Assembly: GCA_963818775.1 (NCBI GenBank)
Contig: CAWFUF010000033.1
Span: 62,001 to 126,000 of the forward strand
Direction of reading: 5' to 3'
DNA: 64,000 nucleotides
From: JAMXLO01 sp963818775
Lineage (GTDB): Bacteria; Pseudomonadota; Alphaproteobacteria; Acetobacterales; Acetobacteraceae
Within the stretch, counting starts at the first letter, position 1, and the number at the start of each line of letters is the position of its first letter. The notes beneath the pieces are model-generated. The model saw nothing but the letters and a program-made list of their open reading frames with translations, did no database searches and was not told the origin of the DNA. Both the position numbers and the translations under genes were made by a program. This document shows, in pieces, positions 1 to 8,410 of the stretch.

Positions 1-368
1 GCTCGCCGCTGGTTGTCGCGGGCAATATCCTGGTTGAGGTGCGTGATATCCCGCCGCAGGTCCACCAGCTCGTTCTGCTGCCACGGGGATAGCGGGGGCG
101 CCTTGCCTACATTGGCCTCCGCCGCCTGGATCTCCAGCGCATTCAGCCTCTGCTGGTCCAGCGTCAATGCCCTGGTGTCGCGGTTCACGTCATTTGTCAG
201 GAGGTTGGCTCTGTTCTCCAACTCGCGCGTCTCGTGGCCAGGATGTTGATTCGGCGCTTCGTAAAAAACGGGACGTGCAACATCCGCACCGTGTTGACCG
301 CCTGCGAAAGCAGGTGAGGTTGCAAGCAAGGCGGCCAGCGAGATCAGGCCGAACGTCAGGCGTGTCAT
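1..368 (-). CDS. Secreted coiled-coil-like protein, cut by the window edge
   Basis: The reading frame opens at an ATG at 366-368 behind AGGAGATAGAC and stays open to the window edge, so only about 122 N-terminal residues are visible. Residues 1-22 form a clear signal peptide (MTRLTFGLISLAALL then SPAFA before the likely cleavage site). The exported part is polar and rich in Glu, Gln, Asn, Arg and Leu, with repeated patterns such as LENRANLLTNDVNRD and LRRDITHLNQDIARDN that look helical or coiled-coil. I do not recognise the family. A periplasmic or envelope protein is the only supported statement. Confidence 0.7.
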   Translation of the reverse strand, partial: MTRLTFGLISLAALLATSPAFAGGQHGADVARPVFYEAPNQHPGHETRELENRANLLTNDVNRDTRALTLDQQRLNALEIQAAEANVGKAPPLSPWQQNELVDLRRDITHLNQDIARDNQRR

Positions 369-467
369 TGTCTATCTCCTCTTTTCGTATGAGCGAGGCG
401 ATGAACTCGCCTGCGGAGGGTGCTTACCGCCCCCGCTGGAGACCCGGTGTGCGTATGGTCACAAACG

Positions 468-2243
468 TCAGCGGCCGACCGCGTAGCCCTGCATGCCGCG
501 CGGATTGGCGCCGGCACGGAACTGGTCACCCTCGATGCGTGCGGCAGACAAACGGCCCTCCGACCACTCCTCGCCCTTCTCGGCCTTGTGGTCGCGTGCC
601 TTCAGTTCGTACATCACTGCGTCGGGGTAGCGGCCTTCCAGCACTACCTTGCCGGGACGCGCGACACGCGGCCAGAAGCTCGACGGCCAGTGCTCGGTGT
701 GGAACGACGGCGCATCGATCGCCTGCTGAATGCCCATATGATGATGCACCATGCGCAGGAAGAAGATCAGCGACCACTGGTCCTGCTGCTCGCCGCCCGG
801 CGTGCCGAATGCCATCCATGGCTTGCCGTCGCGCAGCGCGAAACTCGGCGATAATGTGGTGCGCGGGCGCTTGCCTGGCTCCAGGCTGTTGGGCAGATCC
901 GGCTTCAGCCAGAACATCTGTCCGCGCGTCCCCATGCAGAAGCCAAGTTCCGGAATCACCGGAGAGGACTGCAGCCAGCCGCCAGATGGTGTGGCGCTGA
1001 CCATGTTGCCGTCCTTGTCGATCACGTCGAGATGACAGGTGTCGGCACCGATTACGCCGAGCCGAGAAACGGTCGGCTCGCCGACACCCGGCGTGCGAGT
1101 GAGCAAGTGCGCGCGGCGATCGGCGTCGCGATCGACGATCGGCGCGTAGCCGGACACTGTGCCAGGACGCAGTTCCAGCGACGCGCTGCGGCCGACCAGC
1201 CTGCGGCGTTCCGCATTGTACTCATCAGACAATAACGTGCTGAGGGGCACGCGGGTAAAATTTGGATCGCCGTAGTAGGCCTCGCGATCGGCGTAGGCCA
1301 GCTTCGCACATTCGACAACAGTGTGGACGAAGTCGTTGCCGAAGGGGTCCATCGCACCGATATCGAAGCCACGCAGCAGTGCAAGCTGTTGCAGGAACAC
1401 CGGCCCCTGGCTCCATGGACCACACTTCAAGACGGTATGGCCATGGTAATCGTAGCTCACCGGTTCCTCGACCGTCGCCGACCACCGAGCAAAATCATCC
1501 GCTGCCAACAGCCCACGATGGCGACGCCCCGATACGTCCAGCACATCGGTCGTGCGGAAGAACTTATCCACCGCTTCGGCGACGAAGCCGCGATACCAGG
1601 CGCCGCGCGCGGCATCGATGCGTGCCGCGCGCGTATCACCGATCGCCTCGCGGCAGATACGTTCATAAGTTGCGGCGAGCGCGGGGCGCGCGAACAGCAA
1701 TTCCGGTGCCGGCCCCTTGCCGTCAGGCAGGTAAACAGCGGCCGACGATTTCCACTCTGTCTCGAACAGCGACCGCATGCTCTCAATCGTCGCGCTGATG
1801 CGCGGCACGACATGGATGCCGTTCTTTGCGTAGCCGATGGCAAATGCCAGCACGTCGGGCAGTTCCCAGGTGCCCCAGTCGCGCAACAGCAGGCACCAGG
1901 CGTCGAACGCGCCGGGCACCACTGCGGGCAACACGCCGGTCGCGGGGATCAGGTCGATGTCGAGGGCACGGAACTTTTCCAGCGTCGCGGTCTGCGGCGC
2001 CACGCCCTGCCCGCAGACCACGTGCTGTGTCCGCGTGCGCGCCGAATGCAGGATGATCGGCGCATCGCCGCCCGGGCCGTTGAGATGCGGCTCCGCCACC
2101 TGAAGCGTGAACGCCGTCGCGGCGGCGGCATCGAATGCGTTCCCGCCGCGTTCCAGTACCGCCATGCCGACCTGGCTCGCGATCCAGTGGGTACTGGCGA
2201 CGACACCGAACGTGCCGGCTATCTCGGGGCGAGTGGTGAACAT
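468..2243 (-). CDS. ggt: Gamma-glutamyltransferase family protein
   Basis: 591 residues. The Ntn-hydrolase fold of gamma-glutamyltransferases is visible: the N-terminal ERGGNAFDAAAATAFTL region (about 31-47), the NGPGGD loop (55-60), and the self-cleavage/nucleophile site at about 401-410, where DTCHLDVIDKDGN aligns with the TTH-x-S-V-V-D-KDGN site of characterised enzymes. The nucleophilic Thr (about 402) is kept, with Cys in place of the second Thr. The family cleaves gamma-glutamyl bonds such as in glutathione and transfers or hydrolyses the glutamyl group. No signal peptide is visible, unlike the periplasmic enzymes. The ATG at 2243 was chosen over one 20 codons upstream because GGAGAAG lies five bases before it. 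It diverges from the gene at 2287 with only about 43 bases between. Confidence 0.88.
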   Translation of the reverse strand: MFTTRPEIAGTFGVVASTHWIASQVGMAVLERGGNAFDAAAATAFTLQVAEPHLNGPGGDAPIILHSARTRTQHVVCGQGVAPQTATLEKFRALDIDLIPATGVLPAVVPGAFDAWCLLLRDWGTWELPDVLAFAIGYAKNGIHVVPRISATIESMRSLFETEWKSSAAVYLPDGKGPAPELLFARPALAATYERICREAIGDTRAARIDAARGAWYRGFVAEAVDKFFRTTDVLDVSGRRHRGLLAADDFARWSATVEEPVSYDYHGHTVLKCGPWSQGPVFLQQLALLRGFDIGAMDPFGNDFVHTVVECAKLAYADREAYYGDPNFTRVPLSTLLSDEYNAERRRLVGRSASLELRPGTVSGYAPIVDRDADRRAHLLTRTPGVGEPTVSRLGVIGADTCHLDVIDKDGNMVSATPSGGWLQSSPVIPELGFCMGTRGQMFWLKPDLPNSLEPGKRPRTTLSPSFALRDGKPWMAFGTPGGEQQDQWSLIFFLRMVHHHMGIQQAIDAPSFHTEHWPSSFWPRVARPGKVVLEGRYPDAVMYELKARDHKAEKGEEWSEGRLSAARIEGDQFRAGANPRGMQGYAVGR

Positions 2244-2286
2244 GCAGTCTTCTCCGTTGCCTGGCGTGCGCGCTAATGTCGCCGCC

Positions 2287-3342
2287 ATGCAGCTTGCCAG
2301 CAAGACCTATGACGTCGCCGACATCCAGGCGATCCAGGAACTCTACCATTCCAACGGCTGGACAGATGGCCTGCCGATCGTTCCGCCGACGCAGGACGCC
2401 GTGGGGGCCTGCCTGGACTGGGCGATGATGCCGCCTGACCAGCTGCTTGGCATCGAGCCGGTGCGCGGCGTGGCAATCACCGCGGAGAAGCTCGCCATCA
2501 ACGCCGTCATGGCCGGCTGCCTGCCGATGCATTTTCCTGCCGTCATCACCGCCTTCGCCGCGATGCTGCAACCGGAGTTTCTGCTGCACGGCGCGACCGC
2601 CTCGACGGGTGGATGTGCCGTGTTCGTGGTGCTGAACGGCCCCATGCGTCGCGAACTTGGCGCCGCCGGTTCGTTCAATGCTCTTGGCAACAGCGACCGC
2701 GCCACCGCGGTGATCGGCCGCGCGATCCGCCTCGCACTGATCAACATCCTGGAGGTGCGGCCCGGCGGCATCGACCGCTCCACGATCGGCCATCCGGGCA
2801 AGTACAGCTATTGCGTAGCCGAGGACGAGGAGGAGACCGGCTGGCTGCCTTTGCACGCGCAGCGCGGGCTGCCGGCAGAGGTTTCCGCCGTCACCGTCAT
2901 GGCGGCCGGCGCGCCGCGCCAGATCATGAACGAGTGGACCACGCAGCCAGAGGAGATCCTGGAGACCTTCGCCGCGGAAATGCGCGCCAACATGCGGCAC
3001 TATTCGATTTGGGCCGGCAACTATGCGCTGATCATTCCCAGGCAACTGCGCGAGCATCTGCAAGCGGCGGGCTGGAGCAAAACGGATGTCGCCGCCTTCA
3101 TCCACCGGCGCGCGCTCATCCACCGGAGCGAATGGGCCGAGGTCGGCAAGGGTGCGGTGGTGCGCGACCGTGGCGACACCGAATACGCCGCACTGGAGTC
3201 GCCCGATCAGTTGCTTGTTGTCGCGGCCGGCGGTCCTGCCGGCGGGTTCGGCGCGGTGATCCCGCCCTGGCTCGGTCACAAGAGCCGCGCAGTCACGCTG
3301 CCGATCGGCGCATGCGTTGACTGCGAACCACAGACGCAGTGA
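2287..3342 (+). CDS. Conserved protein paired with the UGSC selenoprotein
   Basis: 351 residues, soluble, no signal peptide. I do not recognise a characterised family. Conserved-looking stretches are GWTDGLPIVPPT (about 21-32), a Cys-containing AVMAGCLPMHFPAVI segment (about 77-91), TASTGGCAVFVVLNGP (about 107-122) and a C-terminal GACVDC. It ends 10 bases before the next gene on the same strand, so the two are almost certainly co-transcribed and translated together. My recollection is that proteins opening with a W-T-D-G-LP-x-VPPT segment occur next to UGSC proteins, which would make it a partner of a redox or reductase system; that link is inference. It shares a short divergent promoter region with the gamma-glutamyltransferase gene. 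Confidence 0.75.
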   Translation: MQLASKTYDVADIQAIQELYHSNGWTDGLPIVPPTQDAVGACLDWAMMPPDQLLGIEPVRGVAITAEKLAINAVMAGCLPMHFPAVITAFAAMLQPEFLLHGATASTGGCAVFVVLNGPMRRELGAAGSFNALGNSDRATAVIGRAIRLALINILEVRPGGIDRSTIGHPGKYSYCVAEDEEETGWLPLHAQRGLPAEVSAVTVMAAGAPRQIMNEWTTQPEEILETFAAEMRANMRHYSIWAGNYALIIPRQLREHLQAAGWSKTDVAAFIHRRALIHRSEWAEVGKGAVVRDRGDTEYAALESPDQLLVVAAGGPAGGFGAVIPPWLGHKSRAVTLPIGACVDCEPQTQ

Positions 3343-3352
3343 AACTACCGGC

Positions 3353-3877
3353 ATGGTCTTCCAGGTCCTCGATCCCACCAACGAGACGGCGCCGCCACTG
3401 GGTCAGGCGGCACCGCGCCTGACCTCGCTTGCCGGCAAGACCGTTGGCTTCATCTCGAACGGCAAAGAGGGAACGAAGGGCTTCTTCGCTCACCTCGATC
3501 GCATGCTGCGCGACGAATTGGGCGTCGGCGAAGTGATCATGCGGCAGAAGTCGAACTACAGCGCGCCGGCCGATCCTGACATCGTGGACAAGATCGCGCG
3601 CTGGCATGCTGTGGTCACAGGTATCGGCGACTGAGGCAGCTGCTCGTCGTGCAGTCTGCATGACTCCGTCACCGCCGAGAAGCTTGGCATCCCCGCGATG
3701 GCAGTGATGACTGCTCGCTTCGTCAGTGCGGCCGAACTGATGGCGCGCGTACTCGGCTTTACGGGCTATGAGTTCGCCGTGATCGCGCACCCGCTCAGCA
3801 GCGCGAGCGACGCAGCCTTGCGCGACATGGCGGCCGCCGCGGCCGCGCAGGCGGGTCGGTTGCTGCTGCGACGCTGA
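3353..3877 (+). CDS. UGSC-family selenoprotein, read through an in-frame UGA
   Basis: A frame of 174 codons with one internal TGA at 3632-3634 (codon 94), followed by GGC AGC TGC, so the product reads GIGD-U-GSC-SSC. The UGSC motif names a family known with either Sec or Cys at this place. Without recoding the frame would stop at residue 93, directly before the catalytic motif. The 80 codons after the TGA stay open, keep the neighbourhood codon usage and give a sensible C-terminal domain (HDSVTAEKLGIPAMAVMTAR and onward). A stable hairpin begins one base after the TGA (3636-3659). Family members are predicted thiol/selenol redox proteins; the substrate is unknown. The ATG at 3353 was taken as the start; a TTG at 3317 in the same frame is possible. 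It follows the paired gene by 10 bases. A plain nonsense mutation is the alternative, but it would have to hit exactly the Sec position. Confidence 0.82.
3636..3659 (+). promoter_or_regulatory. Candidate bacterial SECIS hairpin of the UGSC gene
   Basis: GCAGCTGC (3636-3643) pairs with GCAG-T-CTGC (3651-3659) around the loop TCGTCGT, giving eight base pairs with one bulged T. It starts one base after the UGA codon, and the loop is nine bases downstream of it. Bacterial SECIS elements lie inside the coding region just after the UGA, carry G in the apical loop and are bound by SelB. The spacing here is at the short end of what is usual. Folding was done by eye only. Confidence 0.5.
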
Positions 3878-3901
3878 TCAACCGGTGCGCGCGGACGGCA
3901 A

Positions 3902-4915
3902 GTGCGTGATTTGATCCTCAACTGGCTGGACGGTGGCATCGCGGCCCGCTGCGGAAAGCTATCCGGCTATCTCGTGACCAAGTTGGCTTCCTCGGTACGC
4001 TGGCTGAAGCACCGACTGCCTCAACCGCAGGTGTTGCGGCACGCGACACGGATGACCGTCGCGGCAATACTGGCGTTCGCTGCCGCCTGGGCGTTCTCGT
4101 TGCCGGAGAGCTACTGGGCGGTGATCAGCGCAATCGTTGTTATGCAAAGTAGCCTCGGCGGCACGCTGGGGGCGAGCCTCGACCGGCTGATGGCGACAGT
4201 GGCTGGTGCAATAGTGGGCGCAGCCTGCGCAACCCTTCGCGGGCGCACGCCGTTGCCAGAGGTTCTCGTGCTGACCCTGGCCGTCGGCCCAACGGCACTG
4301 CTTGCCGCACTGCGTCCGAGCTTCCGGCTGGCGCCCATCACCGCAGTAATCGTACTTGTCGGTGCGTCACCCGGAGCCGGCCTGCTGACAGCCTTCCATC
4401 GCGTGGTGGAGATCACATTAGGATGCGTCATCGGTGCCCTGACAGCCCATCTGGTGCTGCCAGACCGGGCGCGGGTGGTGATCAGGACGGGTACCGCCGG
4501 CGCGCTGGACGGACTGGGCAAGCTCGCGGCGGCGCATTTGACCGGGGCCGACATAGCACACATCGATGCGCTGAACGAGCTGGTGCATCGTCATCTGAAC
4601 GCAGTCGCCACAGCGGCAGCCGAGGATGCACGGGAGCGGGCACTCTCTTTGCGGACCGGCCCGGCGGTTGCACCCTTGTTGCGGACCTTACGCAGGGTCC
4701 GCAGCGACGTTGCGTTCTTAGGACGCGCGATGGTTTTCGAACCACGGGAGGTGGAGGTAACGACGAGTGAGACATTGGCTCAGTATTTCGCTGACGCGGC
4801 GGCGTTCTTGCGCGGTCTTGGCTCGGCGCCAGCGCTCGCAAAGCTGGATGGTGTGATCGGCACGGTGCCGCCGAACAGCGTACTCAGGCTTCTCGCTGGT
4901 GACGCTCCGTCGTGA
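3902..4915 (+). CDS. FUSC-type inner-membrane protein (putative aromatic acid exporter)
   Basis: 337 residues from a GTG at 3902, 24 bases after the UGSC gene. The N-terminal half carries about six closely spaced membrane segments beginning at MTVAAILAFAAAWAFSLP (about 51-68), with the motif SYWAVISAIVVMQSSLGGTL typical of the fusaric-acid-resistance (FUSC) / YccS-like half-module. The C-terminal half is cytoplasmic and helical. The family exports aromatic acids or is of unknown function. At 337 residues this is a single half-module rather than the roughly 700-residue two-module form, so it may need to oligomerise. An ATG at codon 51 would leave only the membrane core. No dedicated MFP partner is nearby. 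Confidence 0.75.
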   Translation: MRDLILNWLDGGIAARCGKLSGYLVTKLASSVRWLKHRLPQPQVLRHATRMTVAAILAFAAAWAFSLPESYWAVISAIVVMQSSLGGTLGASLDRLMATVAGAIVGAACATLRGRTPLPEVLVLTLAVGPTALLAALRPSFRLAPITAVIVLVGASPGAGLLTAFHRVVEITLGCVIGALTAHLVLPDRARVVIRTGTAGALDGLGKLAAAHLTGADIAHIDALNELVHRHLNAVATAAAEDARERALSLRTGPAVAPLLRTLRRVRSDVAFLGRAMVFEPREVEVTTSETLAQYFADAAAFLRGLGSAPALAKLDGVIGTVPPNSVLRLLAGDAPS

Positions 4916-4966
4916 CCTCGCTGACCTGGACGATAGGCTGACAGAACAGGTCAGAGGTGGTGCCGA

Positions 4967-5920
4967 TTAACGCGCCACTCGGCTGTCCGCCACCACGCAA
5001 AGCAGCTCGAACAGGAGATTGGCTGCGTTCAGCGCGGTCTGTCCCGTGGGATCATACATCGGCGCGACCTCGCACAGATCGGCGCCGACGAGGTGGCGCC
5101 CCCGCAGACTCTGCAGCATCACCTGAGCGTCGCGCACCGAGTAGCCACCAACCTCCGGCACGCCGGTGCCCATCGCGTTCGTCGCATCGAGGCCGTCGAT
5201 GTCAAAGCTGACATAGGTAGGGCCATCGCCGATCACCCGACCGATCTCTTCGATGACCCGAGCGCGGCCGAGCTGTTCGAATTCGTCCATGGTGATGACG
5301 CGCATGCCAGCCTCGCGTCCCCAGCTCGCATCGTCCGCAGTGAACATGCTGCCGCGCAGTCCGACCTGCACCGCGCGCTTCGGATCCAGCAATCCCTCCT
5401 CAACGGCTCGGCGGAATGTGGTCGCGTGGTTTATGCGCGTGCCCATCAGCGTGTCGAGCGTGTCTGGATGCGCGTCGAACTGCACCAGGCCGACCGGCCG
5501 ATCCTTGGCAATGGCGCGCAGGATCGGCAGCGGCACGGTATGGTCACCGCCGACCGTAATCGGCGTCGCGTGCAGTTCGTGCAGGTTCTCGAAGAACGCC
5601 TCGATCGCGGCGAGGCTGGCTGCCAGGTCCATGGCGTTGATCGCGACGTCGCCGACATCGGCGACCTCGCACAGATCGAACGGTGCGATCCGGCTGGTCG
5701 GATGCACCAGCCGGATCGTGCGCGACGCCTCCCGCACCGCGGCCGGACCGCCGCGTGCTCCGGTGCGATAGTTGGTGCCGAGGTCGAATGGCACGCCGAC
5801 CAGCGCAATGTCGATCCCGGGACCGGGCGGCACGCGCGGCGCGCGCAGCAGCGTTGCCACGTCGCCGAAGCGGGGTGAAACCGAGGGGTCCATGGGCCTC
5901 AGGCGGCGATCAGGGTTCAT
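4967..5920 (-). CDS. speB: Ureohydrolase: agmatinase or related guanidino-acid hydrolase
   Basis: 317 residues with the metal-binding motifs of the arginase/agmatinase family: GGDHT (124-128), DAHPD (149-153) and SFDIDGLD (238-245), which hold the binuclear Mn site. The segment GTGVPEVGG fits agmatinases and guanidinobutyrases better than arginases. The reaction is hydrolysis of a guanidino compound to an amine and urea. The third motif has Ala where many members have Pro (DIDGLDA), a small deviation. GGAGG stands five bases before the start. It is transcribed divergently from the SelW-like gene, 80 bases apart. The exact substrate cannot be decided, so the symbol is tentative. Confidence 0.85.
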   Translation of the reverse strand: MNPDRRLRPMDPSVSPRFGDVATLLRAPRVPPGPGIDIALVGVPFDLGTNYRTGARGGPAAVREASRTIRLVHPTSRIAPFDLCEVADVGDVAINAMDLAASLAAIEAFFENLHELHATPITVGGDHTVPLPILRAIAKDRPVGLVQFDAHPDTLDTLMGTRINHATTFRRAVEEGLLDPKRAVQVGLRGSMFTADDASWGREAGMRVITMDEFEQLGRARVIEEIGRVIGDGPTYVSFDIDGLDATNAMGTGVPEVGGYSVRDAQVMLQSLRGRHLVGADLCEVAPMYDPTGQTALNAANLLFELLCVVADSRVAR

Positions 5921-6000
5921 GGCGTCCTCCAGGGGCTATTCGACGGCGCCATCTCCTGCCACCCTGGCGCCGGTGTCCACAACCCAGGAGACACACTCTG

Positions 6001-6219
6001 ATGCAGGTCGAAATCGAATACTGCGGAATGTGAGGCTACGAACCGCGCGCCCGTGCGGCGCGGGACGCGATCCTGAAAACGCAGCCCGCCGCGCAAGTCA
6101 TTTTGCGCAGGTCCGGCGGCGGCGTCTTCGAGATCACGGTGGACGGCAGGCTCGCCTACTCGAAGAAGGCAACCGGCCGCTTCCCGACAGACGAGGAAAC
6201 ACTCGCCACCCTCGGCTGA
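6001..6219 (+). CDS. SelW-like (Rdx family) selenoprotein with a CxxU motif
   Basis: A 72-codon frame with a single in-frame TGA at 6031-6033 (codon 11). It reads VEIEYCGM-U-GYEPRA, which is the beta strand, CxxU/CxxC motif and following helix start of the SelW/Rdx thioredoxin-like family. The rest (AILKTQPAAQVILRRSGGG, VFEITVDGRLAYSKK, GRFPTDEETLATL) matches the family layout, including the late G-x-F strand that closes the fold. Stopping at the UGA would leave only ten residues. AGGAG lies ten bases before the ATG, and a GC-rich hairpin stands nine bases after the UGA. Sec-containing and Cys-containing forms both exist in bacteria. It probably acts as a small cytosolic thiol/selenol oxidoreductase. 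A standard gene caller would miss it. Confidence 0.85.
6043..6063 (+). promoter_or_regulatory. Candidate bacterial SECIS hairpin of the SelW-like gene
   Basis: CCGCGC (6043-6048) pairs with GCGCGG (6058-6063) around a nine-base loop that contains two G residues. It begins nine bases after the UGA codon at 6031-6033, a spacing that fits bacterial SECIS elements. The region is GC-rich anyway, so chance pairing is possible. Confidence 0.45.
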
Positions 6220-6310
6220 TTGCCCGCAACACGGCCCGCGGTGCCTGCCGCGTGACGGTGGCTCGCCAGCGTATCGAGGAGGGCCGGGTTTCGCTGCCCG
6301 GCCCTCCGAA

Positions 6311-6715
6311 CTACGTTGGTTCCCCCGCAAATTGCATGGCTCCGTCGGGGATGATCACGCCCGGCAGTTTGCGCGTCGTCCAGATATGGCGGGATGACGT
6401 AATATCGACCGGGTCATCCAGCGACCCGCCCTTGATGCTGACGGTATCCTGGCGTGGGTCGAAATGCCGGATCCGCGTGCCACACTCGATGCAGAACATG
6501 CATTCGAGGGTTCCGCCACTGTCGGTCGGCCGGCTCCAGATCTTCACCTGTCCCTGCGTGAGGGCAAAAGCAGCCACCGGAACGATGACGGAAATGCCGA
6601 ACGCTGACGCCGACTGCCGCCGACATTCGCGACAATGACAGACATACACTTGTAGTGGCTCCGCCGAGACTTCGTAGCGGACGGCGCCGCACTGACATCC
6701 GCCTGTGAGGGTCAT
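6311..6715 (-). CDS. GFA family zinc protein
   Basis: 134 residues. Zinc-binding cysteines sit in the pattern of the glutathione-dependent formaldehyde-activating (GFA/CENP-V) family: GGCQCGAVRYE at the N-terminus, VCHCRECRRQS about 25 residues later, and CIECGTRI near residue 90. The fold binds two zinc ions. Despite the name, most members have no proven formaldehyde activity. The ATG at 6715 was chosen because GGAGG stands six bases upstream and the family starts exactly here; a longer open frame to 6934 has no family support. Confidence 0.85.
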   Translation of the reverse strand: MTLTGGCQCGAVRYEVSAEPLQVYVCHCRECRRQSASAFGISVIVPVAAFALTQGQVKIWSRPTDSGGTLECMFCIECGTRIRHFDPRQDTVSIKGGSLDDPVDITSSRHIWTTRKLPGVIIPDGAMQFAGEPT

Positions 6716-6850
6716 GCTGCGCCTCCAGGGATTGCTGCTTGCATTTGCCAAGAAGGTAATCACGGCCGTGGCGAAGTCCAGCTCGACAGGACGCATTCGC
6801 GGAATCCGGACCCCAGACCGTATCATTTCATTTTCCGGGAAAGGTTGCCG

Positions 6851-7117
6851 ATGAGGTGGCTGCCGCTCGTCCTCGCCAGGGGGCCGCTGCTCGCACAGGT
6901 CATGCGAGACGCCCATCAGGATCCGCGGCGCCATAGCCTATGCGCCTGCTGCGGGGCGCGGATGCTGATCAAGCCGGACCGGGCGGACCAGACGGTGCGC
7001 TGTCCAGGCTGCGCGCGCTGGCAGCGCGTGACCGTGCGGGAGGAAGTTCCCTGGCGGCTGTCCGCCGCTGCGGCCGAGAGGTTGCGGCGCACCGCGTCAT
7101 GGGTGAGGCGACTTTAG
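6851..7117 (+). CDS. Small zinc-ribbon protein
   Basis: 88 residues. The centre holds two CxxC knuckles (CACCGARM and CPGCARW, about 17 residues apart), a zinc-ribbon layout. The ends are rich in Arg and Leu, and the C-terminus is basic (RLRRTASWVRRL). AAAGG lies a few bases upstream of the ATG. I do not recognise a named family. It diverges from the GFA gene, leaving 135 bases for two promoters. Confidence 0.5.
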   Translation: MRWLPLVLARGPLLAQVMRDAHQDPRRHSLCACCGARMLIKPDRADQTVRCPGCARWQRVTVREEVPWRLSAAAAERLRRTASWVRRL

Positions 7118-7189
7118 GTCGTTCCGCTCCCTTGCCGTGACAGGCCACGCCCAACATGATGCCGGCCATATCGCCATGAAGGCTCAATC

Positions 7190-8374
7190 ATGTCCCTTGC
7201 CAACGATCCCACCACCGCGATCCATGACGCTACCCGGCGGATCGAGCCGGCGCTGATCGAAATCCGCCGAGACATCCACGCCAACCCTGAACTCGGCTTC
7301 GAGGAAATCCGCACCGCCGGGGTCGTTGCACGCGAACTCTCGCGACTTGGCATCGCCCACCAGACCGGCATCGGCAAGACCGGCGTCGTGGGCCTCATCG
7401 AAGGCGGTCGCCCAGGCCCGGTGCTGGCGATCCGTGCCGACATGGACGCCCTACCGATCGAGGAGAAGACCGGCCTGCCGTTCGCCAGCACAAAGGTCGG
7501 TTTGATGCACGCCTGCGGCCACGATATCCACACCACGACGCTGCTCGGTGTTGCCGCGGTGCTCAAGGAGTTGGCGCCGCAGCTTGCGGGCACCATCAAG
7601 CTGGTGTTCCAGCCGGCCGAGGAGGGTATCGGCGGCATGCAGGCCATGATCGCCGACGGCGTCATGGACGGCCCAAAGATCGATCTGGCACTCGGGTTCC
7701 ACAACCACCCGGAGATCCCGGTCGGCAATTTCGGCTTCGTGCATGGCGCCTGCCTGGCGGCAGCGGACCGGTTCGACATCGTCGTACGCGGCAAGTCAGG
7801 CCACGCCGCGTATCCACATCATGCGGTCGATCCGATCGTCGCCGCTGCGATGCTGGTCGCCCAGTTGCAGACCGTCGTCTCGCGTGAGGTTCGGCCGACT
7901 CATCCGGCCGTGGTCACCGTGGGTGCGATCAATGGTGGCACGACGTACAACATCATCCCCGACGCCTGCCTGATCAAAGGCACTGTCCGGACGCTGCACC
8001 CTCCGGCCCGCGATGCCGCCGAGGCAGCGATCAAGCGTCTTGCCGCCGGCATGCTGGAAGGCATGCGGGTCGCCTGCGATGTGGATTATCGCCGTGGTGT
8101 GCCACCCTTGCGCAACACCGACAGCGTGTTGGAACCGACGGTCGCCGCGGTGCGTCACCAGTTGGGCGACGTGATCGACGAGTTCGAACCAAGTCTCGGC
8201 GGTGAGGACTTCGCGCTGATGGCCGATCTCGTGCCGGCGTTTCAGTTGCGTGTCGGATCGTCACAGCCCGGACGCAGCGATCGGCTGCACAATTCTGCCT
8301 ATCAGCCGGACGAACGGTGCATCGGTTTCGGCGTGCAGGCATTGTCACGCGCAGCGCTCGAACTGCTCGCATAA
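7190..8374 (+). CDS. M20 family metal-dependent amidohydrolase
   Basis: 394 residues. The M20D signature is complete: ADMDALPIEE (about 84-93), MHACGHDIHTT (about 107-117) with the metal-binding Cys and His, the EEGIGG active-site Glu (about 144), GFHNHPEIPVG and GGEDFALM near the C-terminus. Members (hippurate hydrolase, N-acetyl-diaminopimelate or indole-acyl-amino acid hydrolase) cleave N-acyl amino acids or amide-linked compounds. It is followed 36 bases later by a solute-binding protein gene, so the pair may take up and hydrolyse the same compound; that is inference. Confidence 0.9.
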   Translation: MSLANDPTTAIHDATRRIEPALIEIRRDIHANPELGFEEIRTAGVVARELSRLGIAHQTGIGKTGVVGLIEGGRPGPVLAIRADMDALPIEEKTGLPFASTKVGLMHACGHDIHTTTLLGVAAVLKELAPQLAGTIKLVFQPAEEGIGGMQAMIADGVMDGPKIDLALGFHNHPEIPVGNFGFVHGACLAAADRFDIVVRGKSGHAAYPHHAVDPIVAAAMLVAQLQTVVSREVRPTHPAVVTVGAINGGTTYNIIPDACLIKGTVRTLHPPARDAAEAAIKRLAAGMLEGMRVACDVDYRRGVPPLRNTDSVLEPTVAAVRHQLGDVIDEFEPSLGGEDFALMADLVPAFQLRVGSSQPGRSDRLHNSAYQPDERCIGFGVQALSRAALELLA

Positions 8375-8410
8375 TAAACTAGTCTCAAACGCAACCAGGG
8401 AGGAATACCT

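Noticed and set aside
3632..3634. UGA in the UGSC gene as a simple nonsense mutation
   Set aside because: It sits exactly at the Sec position of a named family, the downstream frame is intact, and a second independent Sec gene lies nearby.
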